A stretch of 63,099 nucleotides of DNA from an uncultured Clostridia bacterium (GTDB lineage Bacteria; Bacillota; Clostridia; Christensenellales; CAG-917). Below the pieces are notes generated by a model. The model saw only the letters and a program-made list of their open reading frames with translations. It was not told the origin of the DNA and did not search any database. Of this stretch, positions 8,152-17,040 are shown piece after piece. The stretch is from contig CALVKR010000002.1 of assembly GCA_944332995.1 (NCBI GenBank), positions 1 to 63,099 on the forward strand, read 5' to 3'. Position 1 is the stretch's first letter. Each line of letters begins with the position of its first letter. Made by a program: the position numbers and the translations under genes.

Positions 8152-9894
8152 ATGAGCGTTAAACCGTATAAGGGATTTGAACCCAAGTGGGTAAAGGAGC
8201 CCGCTCCGAGCGACAGCTATCGCTCTATATTCAGGTGGGGAGACCCGAATTTCGTTAAATATCCTAAAGAATCGCTGTATAAAATGATGAAGGAAATTTT
8301 TCATCTTACCGACGACGACTTTAAGCAATACGATAGAGATATCGGGTTTGACAAGGTAGAACTCAATATTCCGTCAAAAATGGACAAAAAACATATTGAC
8401 GAGTTTAAAAAGATTGTGGGCGAGGATAACGTTTCTACGTCCGACTATGACCGACTTTCCGTCGCTTACGGTAAGACGGGATACGACTGCCTCAGAATGA
8501 GACAAAAAAGATTCGATTCTCTGCCTGACGTAGTTTTGTATCCGTCCGAGTCGTCGGAAATCGAAAGGATTGTCGACTACTGCGTAAAAAACAAAATTCC
8601 GCTATACGTATACGGTGGCGGCTCGTCAGTCACTATGGGCGTCGAGCCTGTAAAGGGCGGCGTATCTTTGGATATGCGCAAAAATTTCAATAAGGTCATT
8701 TGTTTTAACGAAACCGACCAAACAATAACCGTCCAGGCAGGTATGAGCGGTCCCAAACTCGAGGAAACGCTCAACGATGCCGTAAAGCTTTTTAATGCCA
8801 AAAGGGCTTATACGTGCGGACATTTCCCGCAGTCTTTTGAGTATTCGTCCGTCGGCGGTTGGGTAGTGACGAGGGGTGCGGGACAAAACTCGACCTATTA
8901 CGGCAAAATAGAAGATATCGTTTTGTCTCAAAAATACGCCACTCCGATAGGCACTATTTCTACGACAAAATATCCTCGTGAAGCTACGGGCCCTAATCTC
9001 AATCAGATAATGATGGGAAGCGAGGGTGCGTTCGGCGTTTTGACAGAGGTTACGCTGAGAGTTTTCAGGTTTATGCCGAAAAACCGCAAAAGATTTTCCT
9101 ATATCTTTAAAACGTGGGATAAAGCTATGGCCGCCGCAAGAGAGATGATGCAATGCGAATGCGGTTTCTCGTCTGTTTTCCGTCTTTCCGACCAGGAAGA
9201 AACAAGCCTCATGCTTCGCCTTTACAACGTTGACGAAACGCCGCTCAATAAACTTTTGAACGTGTTCGGCTATAAGGATATGGAAAGATGCCTCTTTCTC
9301 GGTTTTACGGACGGAGAAAAGGGATACAGCAAAAACGTTGCCAAAAATATTCGCAAAATCGCAAAAAAATACGGCGGTATGTCGCTCACGGGATATGTTT
9401 GCAAGTCGTGGGAAAAGGGCAGGTTTAACGACCCGTATCTTAGAGATACGCTTCTGGATTTCGGCGTTATGACAGATACGATGGAGTGTAGTGTAAATTG
9501 GTCTAACATGGAGCAGGTGCATCTCGACGTAAGAAAGGTTTGCAAACAGCTGCCTAACACTATCGTCACTACGCATATGTCGCATTGCTATCCGCAGGGC
9601 GCAAACCTATACTTTATTTTTATAACGAAAATGTCCGACGCCGACGAGTTCAAAAAATACCATTCGTCTATTTTGGACGCAATCCAAAAATCAGGTGCGG
9701 CAATGAGCCATCACCACGGCATAGGAAAAATGTTCGGCCCGTGGCTCGAGGGATATTTAGGCAGAAATGAGTTCGGAGTATTTAAAGCCTTGAAAAATTA
9801 TTTTGACCCCGAGTATCTTATGAATCCCGGCGGAACGATAGGTCTTGACGTGAAAGAGGAAGATAAAAAATTTCTCAGAGACGATATAAAATAA
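8152..9894 (+). CDS. FAD-binding oxidase, alkyl-DHAP-synthase-like
   Basis: A 580-residue vanillyl-alcohol-oxidase-superfamily flavoprotein. The PP-loop YGGGSSVTMGVEP (about 156-168) and SSVGGWVVTRGAGQNST (about 240) bind FAD. The C-terminal cap has SHHHGIGKMFGPWL; the His triplet at about 520-522 matches the catalytic histidines of alkyldihydroxyacetonephosphate synthase (SHHHGVGK in the human enzyme), and the tail FDPEYLMNPGG also fits. In eukaryotes that enzyme swaps the acyl chain of acyl-DHAP for a fatty alcohol in ether-lipid synthesis. Here it follows a dehydrogenase expected to make DHAP, so a DHAP-linked role is attractive. Related bacterial FAD oxidases act on hydroxy acids, so the reaction is not settled. 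AGGAGG precedes the ATG; the gap to the kinase is 128 nt. Confidence 0.82.
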   Translation: MSVKPYKGFEPKWVKEPAPSDSYRSIFRWGDPNFVKYPKESLYKMMKEIFHLTDDDFKQYDRDIGFDKVELNIPSKMDKKHIDEFKKIVGEDNVSTSDYDRLSVAYGKTGYDCLRMRQKRFDSLPDVVLYPSESSEIERIVDYCVKNKIPLYVYGGGSSVTMGVEPVKGGVSLDMRKNFNKVICFNETDQTITVQAGMSGPKLEETLNDAVKLFNAKRAYTCGHFPQSFEYSSVGGWVVTRGAGQNSTYYGKIEDIVLSQKYATPIGTISTTKYPREATGPNLNQIMMGSEGAFGVLTEVTLRVFRFMPKNRKRFSYIFKTWDKAMAAAREMMQCECGFSSVFRLSDQEETSLMLRLYNVDETPLNKLLNVFGYKDMERCLFLGFTDGEKGYSKNVAKNIRKIAKKYGGMSLTGYVCKSWEKGRFNDPYLRDTLLDFGVMTDTMECSVNWSNMEQVHLDVRKVCKQLPNTIVTTHMSHCYPQGANLYFIFITKMSDADEFKKYHSSILDAIQKSGAAMSHHHGIGKMFGPWLEGYLGRNEFGVFKALKNYFDPEYLMNPGGTIGLDVKEEDKKFLRDDIK

Positions 9895-9956
9895 AAACTT
9901 ATGGCATAAAAACTTATGCAAGGCTTACTCTGAAAAAACAGCCTTTAATTTAAAAC

Positions 9957-9992
9957 CTTTTGCCGATTCACTCTGAATATAATCGGCAAAAG
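9957..9992 (+). terminator. Strong inverted repeat after the GlpA-like operon
   Basis: Perfect 12-bp stem CTTTTGCCGATT / AATCGGCAAAAG with a 12-nt loop, 62 bp past the last stop. A smaller hairpin (AAGGCT/AGCCTT, 9920-9945) lies just before it. Neither has a long T-tract, so termination may be imperfect. Both loops contain ACTCTGAA. Confidence 0.5.
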
Positions 9993-10043
9993 AGTATATG
10001 CGCCGTATATCCTGTTTTAATTTTTATAAATTTAAAATAGTTA

Positions 10044-10072
10044 TTTACGGCGCTTTAAATAAGGGTTATAAT
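10044..10072 (+). promoter_or_regulatory. Candidate promoter for the flavin-reductase-like gene
   Basis: TTTACG (10044-10049), 17-bp spacer, perfect TATAAT (10067-10072). The predicted transcript would have a leader of about 160 nt before the ATG at 10239. The rest of the 9895-10238 gap is AT-rich with no other feature seen. Confidence 0.5.
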
Positions 10073-10238
10073 ATATTAAATATAACTACTGCAAAAAGTA
10101 TTACGGCATAAACATAATTGACGTCAAAAAGTTGCTATACAATCTAAATTCATTTTAAAATTCGCAGTATTCAATTTTGTTTATGCGGCCGTATTTTTGC
10201 TGTAAAATTATTTATTTTACTTATTATCGCAGGCTTAT

Positions 10239-11153
10239 ATGGATCAATTTAAAGATTTAAGAATTGTAGACAATTTTTATCAGACTTCTTCGTTCATACC
10301 CATGCCTACCATATTGATAGGAACGGTTTGTGAGAGCGGACAAACCAATCTCGGTTCGTATTCTCTTTGTTTCCCGTATTATATTGCCGGCAAAGACTAT
10401 TACGCCATGATTTTGGAAGCAAGGAACAGCTCTAACACGGCGCAGAACATTTTGAGAACAAAAAAATGCTCGCTCAATTTTATTCCTGACGATAAAAAGT
10501 ATTTTAAAGAGGCTGTGCGTCTCGGTTTTCCCGGGGATAAGACGGAAGACAAAATGAAAAATTGCATTTTCACTCTTAAAAACTCCACTCTCGGTGAGGA
10601 CAGACCGCAAATAGTCGAAGAAGCGTTTCAGGTGTTCGAGTGCACCTGGGACGACACGTTAGAGGACGCATACAAGGATAAAGCGGGCAATCTCGAGGGA
10701 TACGAGCCGCCTTATAGAAATTTTAACGGAATAACGAGCAAATTTGGCGCTCACTTCATTTTGAAAGTCGATAAGATATGGATGAAAGAGCGTTATTACG
10801 ATACCATAATCAACGGCGTTACTTCAAACGGTTTTCCGTCCGTTCCCGTCGACTACGGCTACCGTGACAGCACAAACTTCTGGTGCTCGAGGTTTAAAAA
10901 ACCTTTCAAGGAAAAAATTCAGGCAAAAGAGGGGGACGTTCAATCGGTCATTTACTGTGCTCAGCGCATCGACCCGAACGTGAAATTTACAAAAGAGGCG
11001 TGCGCAAAACTGACCAAAATTCCGAGAATATTCCTAAAGGCAGCGCTGACTCAAATGGTGGATATCGCAAAAGAGGAAAATATATCCCTCATAGACGAAA
11101 ATGCGCTGACTATTATAAACGATAAACGCCGCAAAGAAAAAAAGGATAAATAA
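10239..11153 (+). CDS. Flavin-reductase-like FMN-binding protein with PCP_red-like C-terminal domain
   Basis: 304 residues. Residues about 1-210 resemble the FMN-binding split-barrel of flavin reductase-like proteins (MPTILIGTVCESGQTNLGSYS at the start, NILRTKKCSLNF later). Residues about 248-297 (FTKEACAKLTKIPRIFLKAALTQMVDIAKEENI) match in pattern the short helical domain called PCP_red, known from the light-independent protochlorophyllide reductase subunit B and from other redox proteins. The tail is lysine-rich (KRRKEKKDK). The substrate is unknown; proteins of this kind usually reduce flavins or a bound organic substrate. No clear ribosome site precedes the ATG. It sits alone between the GlpA-like operon and galM. 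Domain calls come from pattern recognition only. Confidence 0.65.
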   Translation: MDQFKDLRIVDNFYQTSSFIPMPTILIGTVCESGQTNLGSYSLCFPYYIAGKDYYAMILEARNSSNTAQNILRTKKCSLNFIPDDKKYFKEAVRLGFPGDKTEDKMKNCIFTLKNSTLGEDRPQIVEEAFQVFECTWDDTLEDAYKDKAGNLEGYEPPYRNFNGITSKFGAHFILKVDKIWMKERYYDTIINGVTSNGFPSVPVDYGYRDSTNFWCSRFKKPFKEKIQAKEGDVQSVIYCAQRIDPNVKFTKEACAKLTKIPRIFLKAALTQMVDIAKEENISLIDENALTIINDKRRKEKKDK

Positions 11154-11331
11154 AGACAGTGTGTTTTGCAACTACTTAAAAATCGATAACGTTGCGCTTT
11201 CTGTCAATAAAATAGTGAGCAATAATTAGCAGTAGTTAGAAATTGAACAAATTTTTTTAGCATTGCATGAATTTTGTTTTTGCAATACTAAACCTTTGTC
11301 TATAAACAGATTGAAAAGTTAAGAGGTAAAT

Positions 11332-12336
11332 ATGTCGGTAAAATTTATAGGCGAGAGCGACGGTATAAAAAAATTCGCTCTTGAAAACAAAAATTTTGTC
11401 AAGGCGGAGATAATCACTTACGGAGCAAGAATTTTCAGGCTTGTTCTTCCCGTAGGCGACGGCATCGACATCGTGGCAGGTTTCAATACGCCGGGCGAGT
11501 TTAAAGGGGATAATCCTTATTTCAACGCCGTTATAGGACGGTGTTGCAACAGGATTGCCAAGGCAGGCTTTGCTCTCGGCGGAATAACATACAATCTTTA
11601 TGCCAACGACGGTGAAAATCATCTTCACGGAGGAAAAGAGGGGTTTGACCGAAAGATATGGGATGCCCAAACAGTCGGCAACACTCTCAGGCTTTCGCTC
11701 ACTTCTCCGGATATGCAGGAAGGATATCCCGGCACGCTTAAAGTCACCGTCGATTACGAATTGACGGACGATAACGAGCTCAAATTGACCTATAGAGCGG
11801 TATCGGATAAAGATACGGTGTGCAATCTGACAAATCACGCCTATTTCAATCTCGACGGCGATTTTGAAAGCGTTTTAAACCACATCGTCACGATAAACGC
11901 AGATTTTATCACTACCGTTGACGACGAGCTTATCCCATACGGCGACCTAACCAAAGTGGACGGAACGCCTTACGATTTCAAACAGCCTAAAAAGATAGGG
12001 AAGGATATATCTGCCGAAACTAAGATGCTTACTGCGGCAAAGGGATACGACTTCAACTACGTTCTCAACAAGGCAAAAGATACGCCTTGCGCTACGGCAT
12101 ACTCTCAAAAGAGCGGTGTGAAAATGAGCGTTTTTACAACTGAGCCTTGTATGCAGTTTTACACGGGCAATTTTCTCGACGGCATTGTCGGGAAAAAAGT
12201 ATACGGCTATCAATCCGCTTTTTGTATGGAAACGCAAAACTTTCCCAACGCTTGCAACGTGCCCGGCTTTAAGTCAACGATTTTGAAAAAGGGCGAGCAA
12301 TATTTTTCCGCCACGACCTACAAATTCGATTTTTAA
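11332..12336 (+). CDS. galM: Aldose 1-epimerase (galactose mutarotase)
   Basis: A 334-residue GalM-family beta-sandwich enzyme. Visible signatures are NRIAKAGFALGG near residue 75, NDGENHLHGGKEGFDR (substrate-binding His) near 97, LTNHAYFNLDG near 165 (catalytic His) and the C-terminal METQNFPNACN (catalytic Glu). It interconverts the alpha and beta anomers of galactose, glucose or related aldoses in the cytosol. The ATG at 11332 follows AAGAGG by 5 nt. There is no sugar operon around it; it is flanked by an unrelated flavoprotein gene and by pcrA, and a terminator hairpin follows, so it is probably transcribed alone or with the upstream gene. Sugar preference cannot be read from the sequence. 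Confidence 0.94.
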   Translation: MSVKFIGESDGIKKFALENKNFVKAEIITYGARIFRLVLPVGDGIDIVAGFNTPGEFKGDNPYFNAVIGRCCNRIAKAGFALGGITYNLYANDGENHLHGGKEGFDRKIWDAQTVGNTLRLSLTSPDMQEGYPGTLKVTVDYELTDDNELKLTYRAVSDKDTVCNLTNHAYFNLDGDFESVLNHIVTINADFITTVDDELIPYGDLTKVDGTPYDFKQPKKIGKDISAETKMLTAAKGYDFNYVLNKAKDTPCATAYSQKSGVKMSVFTTEPCMQFYTGNFLDGIVGKKVYGYQSAFCMETQNFPNACNVPGFKSTILKKGEQYFSATTYKFDF

Positions 12337-12406
12337 TCAGGACTATTTAATCCGACATTATCATTTCGATTTTGTCTATCTTATAACCTAAAACACAAGT
12401 TTAATG

Positions 12407-12437
12407 CCCGAACAGATTGCCGTTCGGGTTTATATTT
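12407..12437 (+). terminator. Rho-independent terminator after galM
   Basis: Stem CCCGAAC (12407-12413) / GTTCGGG (12422-12428) with an 8-nt loop, followed by TTTATATTTT. It separates galM from pcrA. Confidence 0.8.
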
Positions 12438-12463
12438 TCTTGTAAATTGCATTAAATTCTTGT

Positions 12464-12491
12464 TTGTTTTTTTGGTGCTATATGCTACAAT
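12464..12491 (+). promoter_or_regulatory. Promoter immediately upstream of pcrA
   Basis: TTGTTT (12464-12469), 16-bp spacer, TACAAT (12486-12491). Transcription would start at about 12498-12499, on top of the ATG at 12499, so the mRNA would be leaderless. A TATAAT at 12493-12498 is also present but lacks a matching -35. Confidence 0.5.
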
Positions 12492-12498
12492 TTATAAT

Positions 12499-14724
12499 AT
12501 GGAAATTGAGCAGATAAAACTTAATCCGCAACAGGAGATAGCGGCATACGACACCGAGGGCGCAGTTTTAGTCATAGCAGGCGCAGGAAGCGGCAAAACG
12601 AGAGTTCTGACCGCGCGTATCGCTTATTTGATTTCAAAAGGCGTAGCAGAGGGCAGTATTTTGGCTATCACTTTTACCAATAAAGCGGCAAAAGAGATGT
12701 CGGAGCGTCTTGACAGCGCACTCGGCGGATATTGCCGTGTGTGGACAAGCACTTTCCATTCCTTCTGCGCAAGAGTTTTGAGATACGACGGCGATAAGAT
12801 AGGATATGATAAAAACTTTTCCATTTACACCGAAACGGAAAGCGAAAGAGTTTTAAAGGATTTTTTAAAAAGTAAGGGACTTGACGTAAAAGGCAATACG
12901 TCAAATCTTCTGTTTCACATTTCCAAAGCCAAAACGGCAAATTTAAAGCCGCTCGAATATTTTGACCTTATAAAAAACGACGTTTACGAGAGTGATTTGA
13001 TTTTAGAGGCTTATACCTATTACGAGGATACCCTGAAAGCAAACAACGCTCTTGATTTTGACGACCTGTTAATAAAAACCGTTGAGCTTTTCGAAACGAG
13101 CAAGGCAACGCTTGAAAAATACTCCCAAAGGTTTCAATATATAAACGTAGACGAATTTCAGGATACAAACTCCATTCAGTTAAAAATCGTCCTGCTTCTG
13201 TCGTCCTATCACGGCAATGTGTTCGTCGTGGGCGACGAGGATCAAAGCATATACAGCTGGAGGGGAGCGGAGATAAGAAATATCCTTGATTTCAAAAAAC
13301 ATTTTCCCGAAGCCAAAATTTACAAGCTCGAACAAAACTACCGCTCGACGACTCCCATTTTAAATTGTGCCAACAACGTCATAAAACACAATTACAGAAG
13401 ACAGGAAAAAGTATTGTGGACGGAAAAAACATCCGGCGAGGACGTGTTCTATTACGAAGCGCCGACAGACCGTGACGAAGCCACTTTCGTGGCAAGAAAG
13501 ATATATCAGCTTTTCAACAACGGAGTAAACTATCGTGATATTGCCGTTTTGATGAGGGCAAACTCTCTATCCCGCGTTATCGAAGAATCTTTCAAACTTC
13601 ACTCCATTCCTTACAAGGTTTACGGCGGTTTCAAGTTTTACGACAGAAAGGAAATTAAAGATTTTATATCCTATCTGCGCATGGCGGTGAATCCGTTTGA
13701 CAACGACGCCATTTTAAGGAATCTCAACAATCCCGCAAGAGGGATAGGCGACACGACGATAAGCAAACTTAAAGCGTTTGCCTCGTCGAAATCCATGAAC
13801 CTGTATTCTGCGCTTGCAGATATTGAAAAGAGCGGATTGCCCAACGCCGCGATAACAAGGCTTAAACAATTCCGCGATATAATGATGGACCTTATAGAGA
13901 AATCGTCTCAGATGATAGCGACCGCTTTTTCTAAATACGTGCTTTTTAAGTCGGGATTTTTGGACGCATATTCTCACGGCACGGACGAGGAAATGAACAG
14001 GCTTGAAAACATGAAAGAACTTTGTTCCTCTATCGACGAATTTGCCAAGACAAATCAAGGGGCAAGCATATCCGATTATCTTCAATCCGTTTCGCTTCTT
14101 TCCGACACTGACGATATGACGGACGACAATTTAGTGACGGTAGCCACTATTCACGCCGTCAAAGGGTTGGAATTTGACAACGTATTCGTCATTGCGTGCG
14201 AAGAAAATATCTTCCCGTCAGCTATGTCCGAAGACTTAGAGGAAGAACGCAGGCTCATGTACGTTGCGGTGACGAGGGCGAAAGAAAGACTTTTTGTCAG
14301 CTGGTCAAAAACGAGATTCCGTTTCAATGAGATAGTGGCAAACCGCAAAAGCCGTTTTATCAACGAAATGGCAGACCGAGACATATCGTTTGACGGACAT
14401 CATGCTCCGTTTGCAAAATTCGGCGGATACAGCGATTCCTACAGAGGCTCGTATAGGGAGCTTGACAGAAAAATAGAATCGGATATAGGCTACGTCGGTG
14501 CATCCGCTGCGCAAAAAAAGACGGTTTCTTCATATAGCGGCGAAGATTATTCAAAATTTAAGCCAAACTGTATAGTGAATCACACCAAATTCGGCAGGGG
14601 TTATATCACTGCCGTCGACGGCGAGGGAGAAAATGCTATTTTGTCAATCATGTTCTCCGGCCTCGGAATTAAAAAATTTGCTTTAGCGATTGCAATAAGC
14701 AGTCTGACTTTAGTTGAGGAATGA
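12499..14724 (+). CDS. pcrA: ATP-dependent DNA helicase PcrA/UvrD
   Basis: A 741-residue superfamily 1A helicase, full length. The Q motif LNPQQ is at residues about 8-12, followed by Walker A AGAGSGKT, then TFTNKAAKEM (Ia), DEFQDTN (II), GDEDQSIYSWRGA (III), QNYRST (IV), TIHAVKGLEFDNVF (V) and VAVTRAKERL (VI). The C-terminal 55 residues form the PcrA tudor-like domain (GRGYITAVDGEGENAILSIMF). It unwinds DNA 3'-5' in mismatch and excision repair, clears RecA, and couples to RNA polymerase. The ATG at 12499 is chosen because it begins just before the Q motif; the frame runs upstream through the promoter. No ribosome site is visible, consistent with a leaderless message. The stop overlaps an ATG in the ligA frame, giving the usual pcrA-ligA order. 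Confidence 0.96.
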   Translation: MEIEQIKLNPQQEIAAYDTEGAVLVIAGAGSGKTRVLTARIAYLISKGVAEGSILAITFTNKAAKEMSERLDSALGGYCRVWTSTFHSFCARVLRYDGDKIGYDKNFSIYTETESERVLKDFLKSKGLDVKGNTSNLLFHISKAKTANLKPLEYFDLIKNDVYESDLILEAYTYYEDTLKANNALDFDDLLIKTVELFETSKATLEKYSQRFQYINVDEFQDTNSIQLKIVLLLSSYHGNVFVVGDEDQSIYSWRGAEIRNILDFKKHFPEAKIYKLEQNYRSTTPILNCANNVIKHNYRRQEKVLWTEKTSGEDVFYYEAPTDRDEATFVARKIYQLFNNGVNYRDIAVLMRANSLSRVIEESFKLHSIPYKVYGGFKFYDRKEIKDFISYLRMAVNPFDNDAILRNLNNPARGIGDTTISKLKAFASSKSMNLYSALADIEKSGLPNAAITRLKQFRDIMMDLIEKSSQMIATAFSKYVLFKSGFLDAYSHGTDEEMNRLENMKELCSSIDEFAKTNQGASISDYLQSVSLLSDTDDMTDDNLVTVATIHAVKGLEFDNVFVIACEENIFPSAMSEDLEEERRLMYVAVTRAKERLFVSWSKTRFRFNEIVANRKSRFINEMADRDISFDGHHAPFAKFGGYSDSYRGSYRELDRKIESDIGYVGASAAQKKTVSSYSGEDYSKFKPNCIVNHTKFGRGYITAVDGEGENAILSIMFSGLGIKKFALAIAISSLTLVEE

Positions 14725-14729
14725 TTTTT

Positions 14730-16670
14730 ATGGACAGAATGCAACAATTAGTCGAGCTACTAAACCGTTATGCGTCAGAGTATTACGAGCAGGACAATCC
14801 GACCGTCTCTGATGCGGAATACGACGCCCTTTACGACGAGCTCGTTTCGCTGGAACATAAAACAGGCACGGTTCTGAAAAATTCACCCACGAGAAGGGTG
14901 GGCGGTGCGCCTCTCGACAAATTCGAGCAGTCGACGCATCTGGAAAAATTATACAGCCTTGACAAGTGCCAAAGTAAAGAAGAGCTAAAAGATTGGTTTT
15001 TAAAAATCGAAAAAGCCACCGGCTCTTTTCAGCCTGTTACGGCGGAATATAAATTCGACGGCCTTACCCTCAATTTGCTTTATGAAAACGGCTCGCTCGT
15101 CAAAGCCGCCACAAGGGGCAACGGCGAAGTGGGCGAGGTTGTCACCGAGCAGGTCAAAACTATAAAGACTGTTCCGCTCGAAATAGATTATAAAGGTAGA
15201 GTGGAAGTGCAAGGTGAGGGCATCATGCGCCTTTCACGCCTTGAGCGATACAACAAAACGGCAAAAGTTCCTCTCAAGAACGCCCGAAACGGCGTTGCCG
15301 GGGCAATAAGAAATCTCGACCCTAAAATTACGGCAAAAAGAGGTCTTGACTTGTTTTGTTATAATATCGGATTCAGCGATTTTAAAATCAATTCGCAGAC
15401 GGATATGCGGGAGTTTATTTTGAAAGAGGGTTTTTGCACCGAAGGCGAGTTTAAGGTTTTTTATAATATAGGCGAGGTATTTGAATTTATCGACCACGTC
15501 GAAAGCATAAGAGACAGTCTTGATTATCTTATAGACGGCTTGGTATTTAAAATCAACGACGTTTCAATCAGAGAAAAACTCGGTTTTACGGAAAAATTCC
15601 CCAAATGGGCTGTTGCCTTTAAGTTTAAAGCGGAAGAAAAAACTACTATTTTAAAAGACGTCGTATGGCAGGTTTCGAGGACGGGCAAACTTAATCCTCT
15701 TGCCATTCTCGATAGCGTCGATATAGGCGGCGTTACGGTCAAAAGGGCGACGTTAAACAATTACGACGATATTAAGCGTAAGGGCGTCAAAATAGGCTCG
15801 AGAGTGTTTGTGAGAAGAAGCAACGACGTTATCCCCGAGATAACGGGAGTTGCCGAATATCACGACAGCGACGTCGATATCCTTCCTCCTTCAAAATGTC
15901 CTGCCTGCGGTGGAGAAGTAGTTTTCAAAGGTCCTTTTGCGTATTGCACCAACGAAGACGACTGCGCTCCGAAATTTGTATCTCAAATATCGCACTTCGC
16001 CTCTAAAGACGCCATGGATATAGAAGGTTTTTCGGAAAAGACGGCAGAACAGTTATACAACGATTTGTCCTTAAAATCCATTGATATGCTTTACGACCTC
16101 AAAAAGGAAGACTTTTTAAATCTTGACGGATTTAAAGATAAAAAGCCGGAAAAGATACTTGGCGAGATTGAAAAAAGCAAGCACACGACTCTTGACAGAT
16201 TTTTATTTGCAATAGGTATTGACGGCATTGGAAAAAAGACGGCAAGGGATATAGCGACTAAGTTTAAATCGCTTTCAAACGTCATGAATTCTTCTGCCGA
16301 GGAGTTTTTAACAGTCGACGGTATAGGACAAATACTCGCAGATAACATTGTAGAGTTCTTCAAAACGCCAAAAAATATAACACTTATCGAAAAACTACTC
16401 GAAAAAGGGCTTAAAATAGAGGAGTCCGAGCAAAAAGACGGCGTTTTTTGCGGTATGACAATCGTTTTGACGGGAAAACTTCCCACTCTTACGAGAGGTC
16501 AGGCGGAAAAAATAATAATCGACAACGGCGGTAACGTGTCGTCGTCTGTTTCAAAAAGCACCTCTTTCGTGCTTTTGGGCTCCGACGCAGGAAGCAAACT
16601 CGATAAAGCGGTAAAGCTGGGCATAAAGACTGTAAGCGAGGATGAGTTTTTAAATATGGTAAAGCAATAA
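14730..16670 (+). CDS. ligA: NAD-dependent DNA ligase
   Basis: 646 residues, normal length for LigA. The N-terminal Ia domain reads NRYASEYYEQDNPTVSDAEYD and is followed by an SLDKCQ segment. The adenylation motif is EYKFDGLTLNLLYENG (the Lys of YKFDG carries AMP), with TRGNGEVGE after it. The OB fold is followed by a four-Cys zinc finger (CPACGG ... CTNEDDC), helix-hairpin-helix repeats (IGIDGIGKKTA, VDGIGQILA) and a C-terminal BRCT domain (GMTIVLTGKLPTLTRGQAE). It seals nicks in replication and repair using NAD+. Two in-frame ATGs occur; 14721 abuts the TGAGGA ribosome site, so 14730, spaced 9 nt and beginning MDRMQQLVELL like other LigA, is preferred. It is co-transcribed with pcrA. Confidence 0.96.
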   Translation: MDRMQQLVELLNRYASEYYEQDNPTVSDAEYDALYDELVSLEHKTGTVLKNSPTRRVGGAPLDKFEQSTHLEKLYSLDKCQSKEELKDWFLKIEKATGSFQPVTAEYKFDGLTLNLLYENGSLVKAATRGNGEVGEVVTEQVKTIKTVPLEIDYKGRVEVQGEGIMRLSRLERYNKTAKVPLKNARNGVAGAIRNLDPKITAKRGLDLFCYNIGFSDFKINSQTDMREFILKEGFCTEGEFKVFYNIGEVFEFIDHVESIRDSLDYLIDGLVFKINDVSIREKLGFTEKFPKWAVAFKFKAEEKTTILKDVVWQVSRTGKLNPLAILDSVDIGGVTVKRATLNNYDDIKRKGVKIGSRVFVRRSNDVIPEITGVAEYHDSDVDILPPSKCPACGGEVVFKGPFAYCTNEDDCAPKFVSQISHFASKDAMDIEGFSEKTAEQLYNDLSLKSIDMLYDLKKEDFLNLDGFKDKKPEKILGEIEKSKHTTLDRFLFAIGIDGIGKKTARDIATKFKSLSNVMNSSAEEFLTVDGIGQILADNIVEFFKTPKNITLIEKLLEKGLKIEESEQKDGVFCGMTIVLTGKLPTLTRGQAEKIIIDNGGNVSSSVSKSTSFVLLGSDAGSKLDKAVKLGIKTVSEDEFLNMVKQ

Positions 16671-16897
16671 CGCTGTAAATAAGACTCATATTTGTCTGTT
16701 TAAAGTCGGAAATAAAGCCGCTTATATATATTTTGTTAATAGAATAGGACGATAAAAGAATAAATTTCAAATTAAAAAAAGGGCATTTTATTCGGCGTCT
16801 TTTCGGCTGTCGGACAAGTAGAGAGTTTCGTTTTTCCATTCGTCAAAAATTCGTCCGTTTTTACAACAGGTCGGGCGCTGATTGAATTGTTGCATAT

Positions 16898-16933
16898 AAA
16901 ATAATTTCACATTTAATGTGTTGAAATTATTTT
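16898..16933. promoter_or_regulatory. Palindrome overlapping the yicC -35 element
   Basis: Perfect 11-bp arms AAAATAATTTC (16898-16908) and GAAATTATTTT (16923-16933), with an inner repeat CACAT/ATGTG. The right arm overlaps the -35 TTGAAA of the next promoter, so this could be an operator; it could equally be a bidirectional terminator for ligA. It does not match a Fur, PerR or CIRCE box that I know. Confidence 0.45.
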
Positions 16934-16949
16934 CTATATATGATAAAAT
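16921..16949 (+). promoter_or_regulatory. Promoter of the yicC-gmk-rpoZ operon
   Basis: TTGAAA (16921-16926), 17-bp spacer, TAAAAT (16944-16949), about 85 bp ahead of the likely transcript's first gene. Nothing else was recognised in the 16671-17040 gap besides the palindrome. Confidence 0.65.
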
Positions 16950-17040
16950 ATATTGATAAAATTACGATGGGTATATTTTTGCGATTAAGTTAACGTCTTT
17001 AGGCTCGGCTTTAGCATTTCCCGTCGAAACGGAGTTACCA

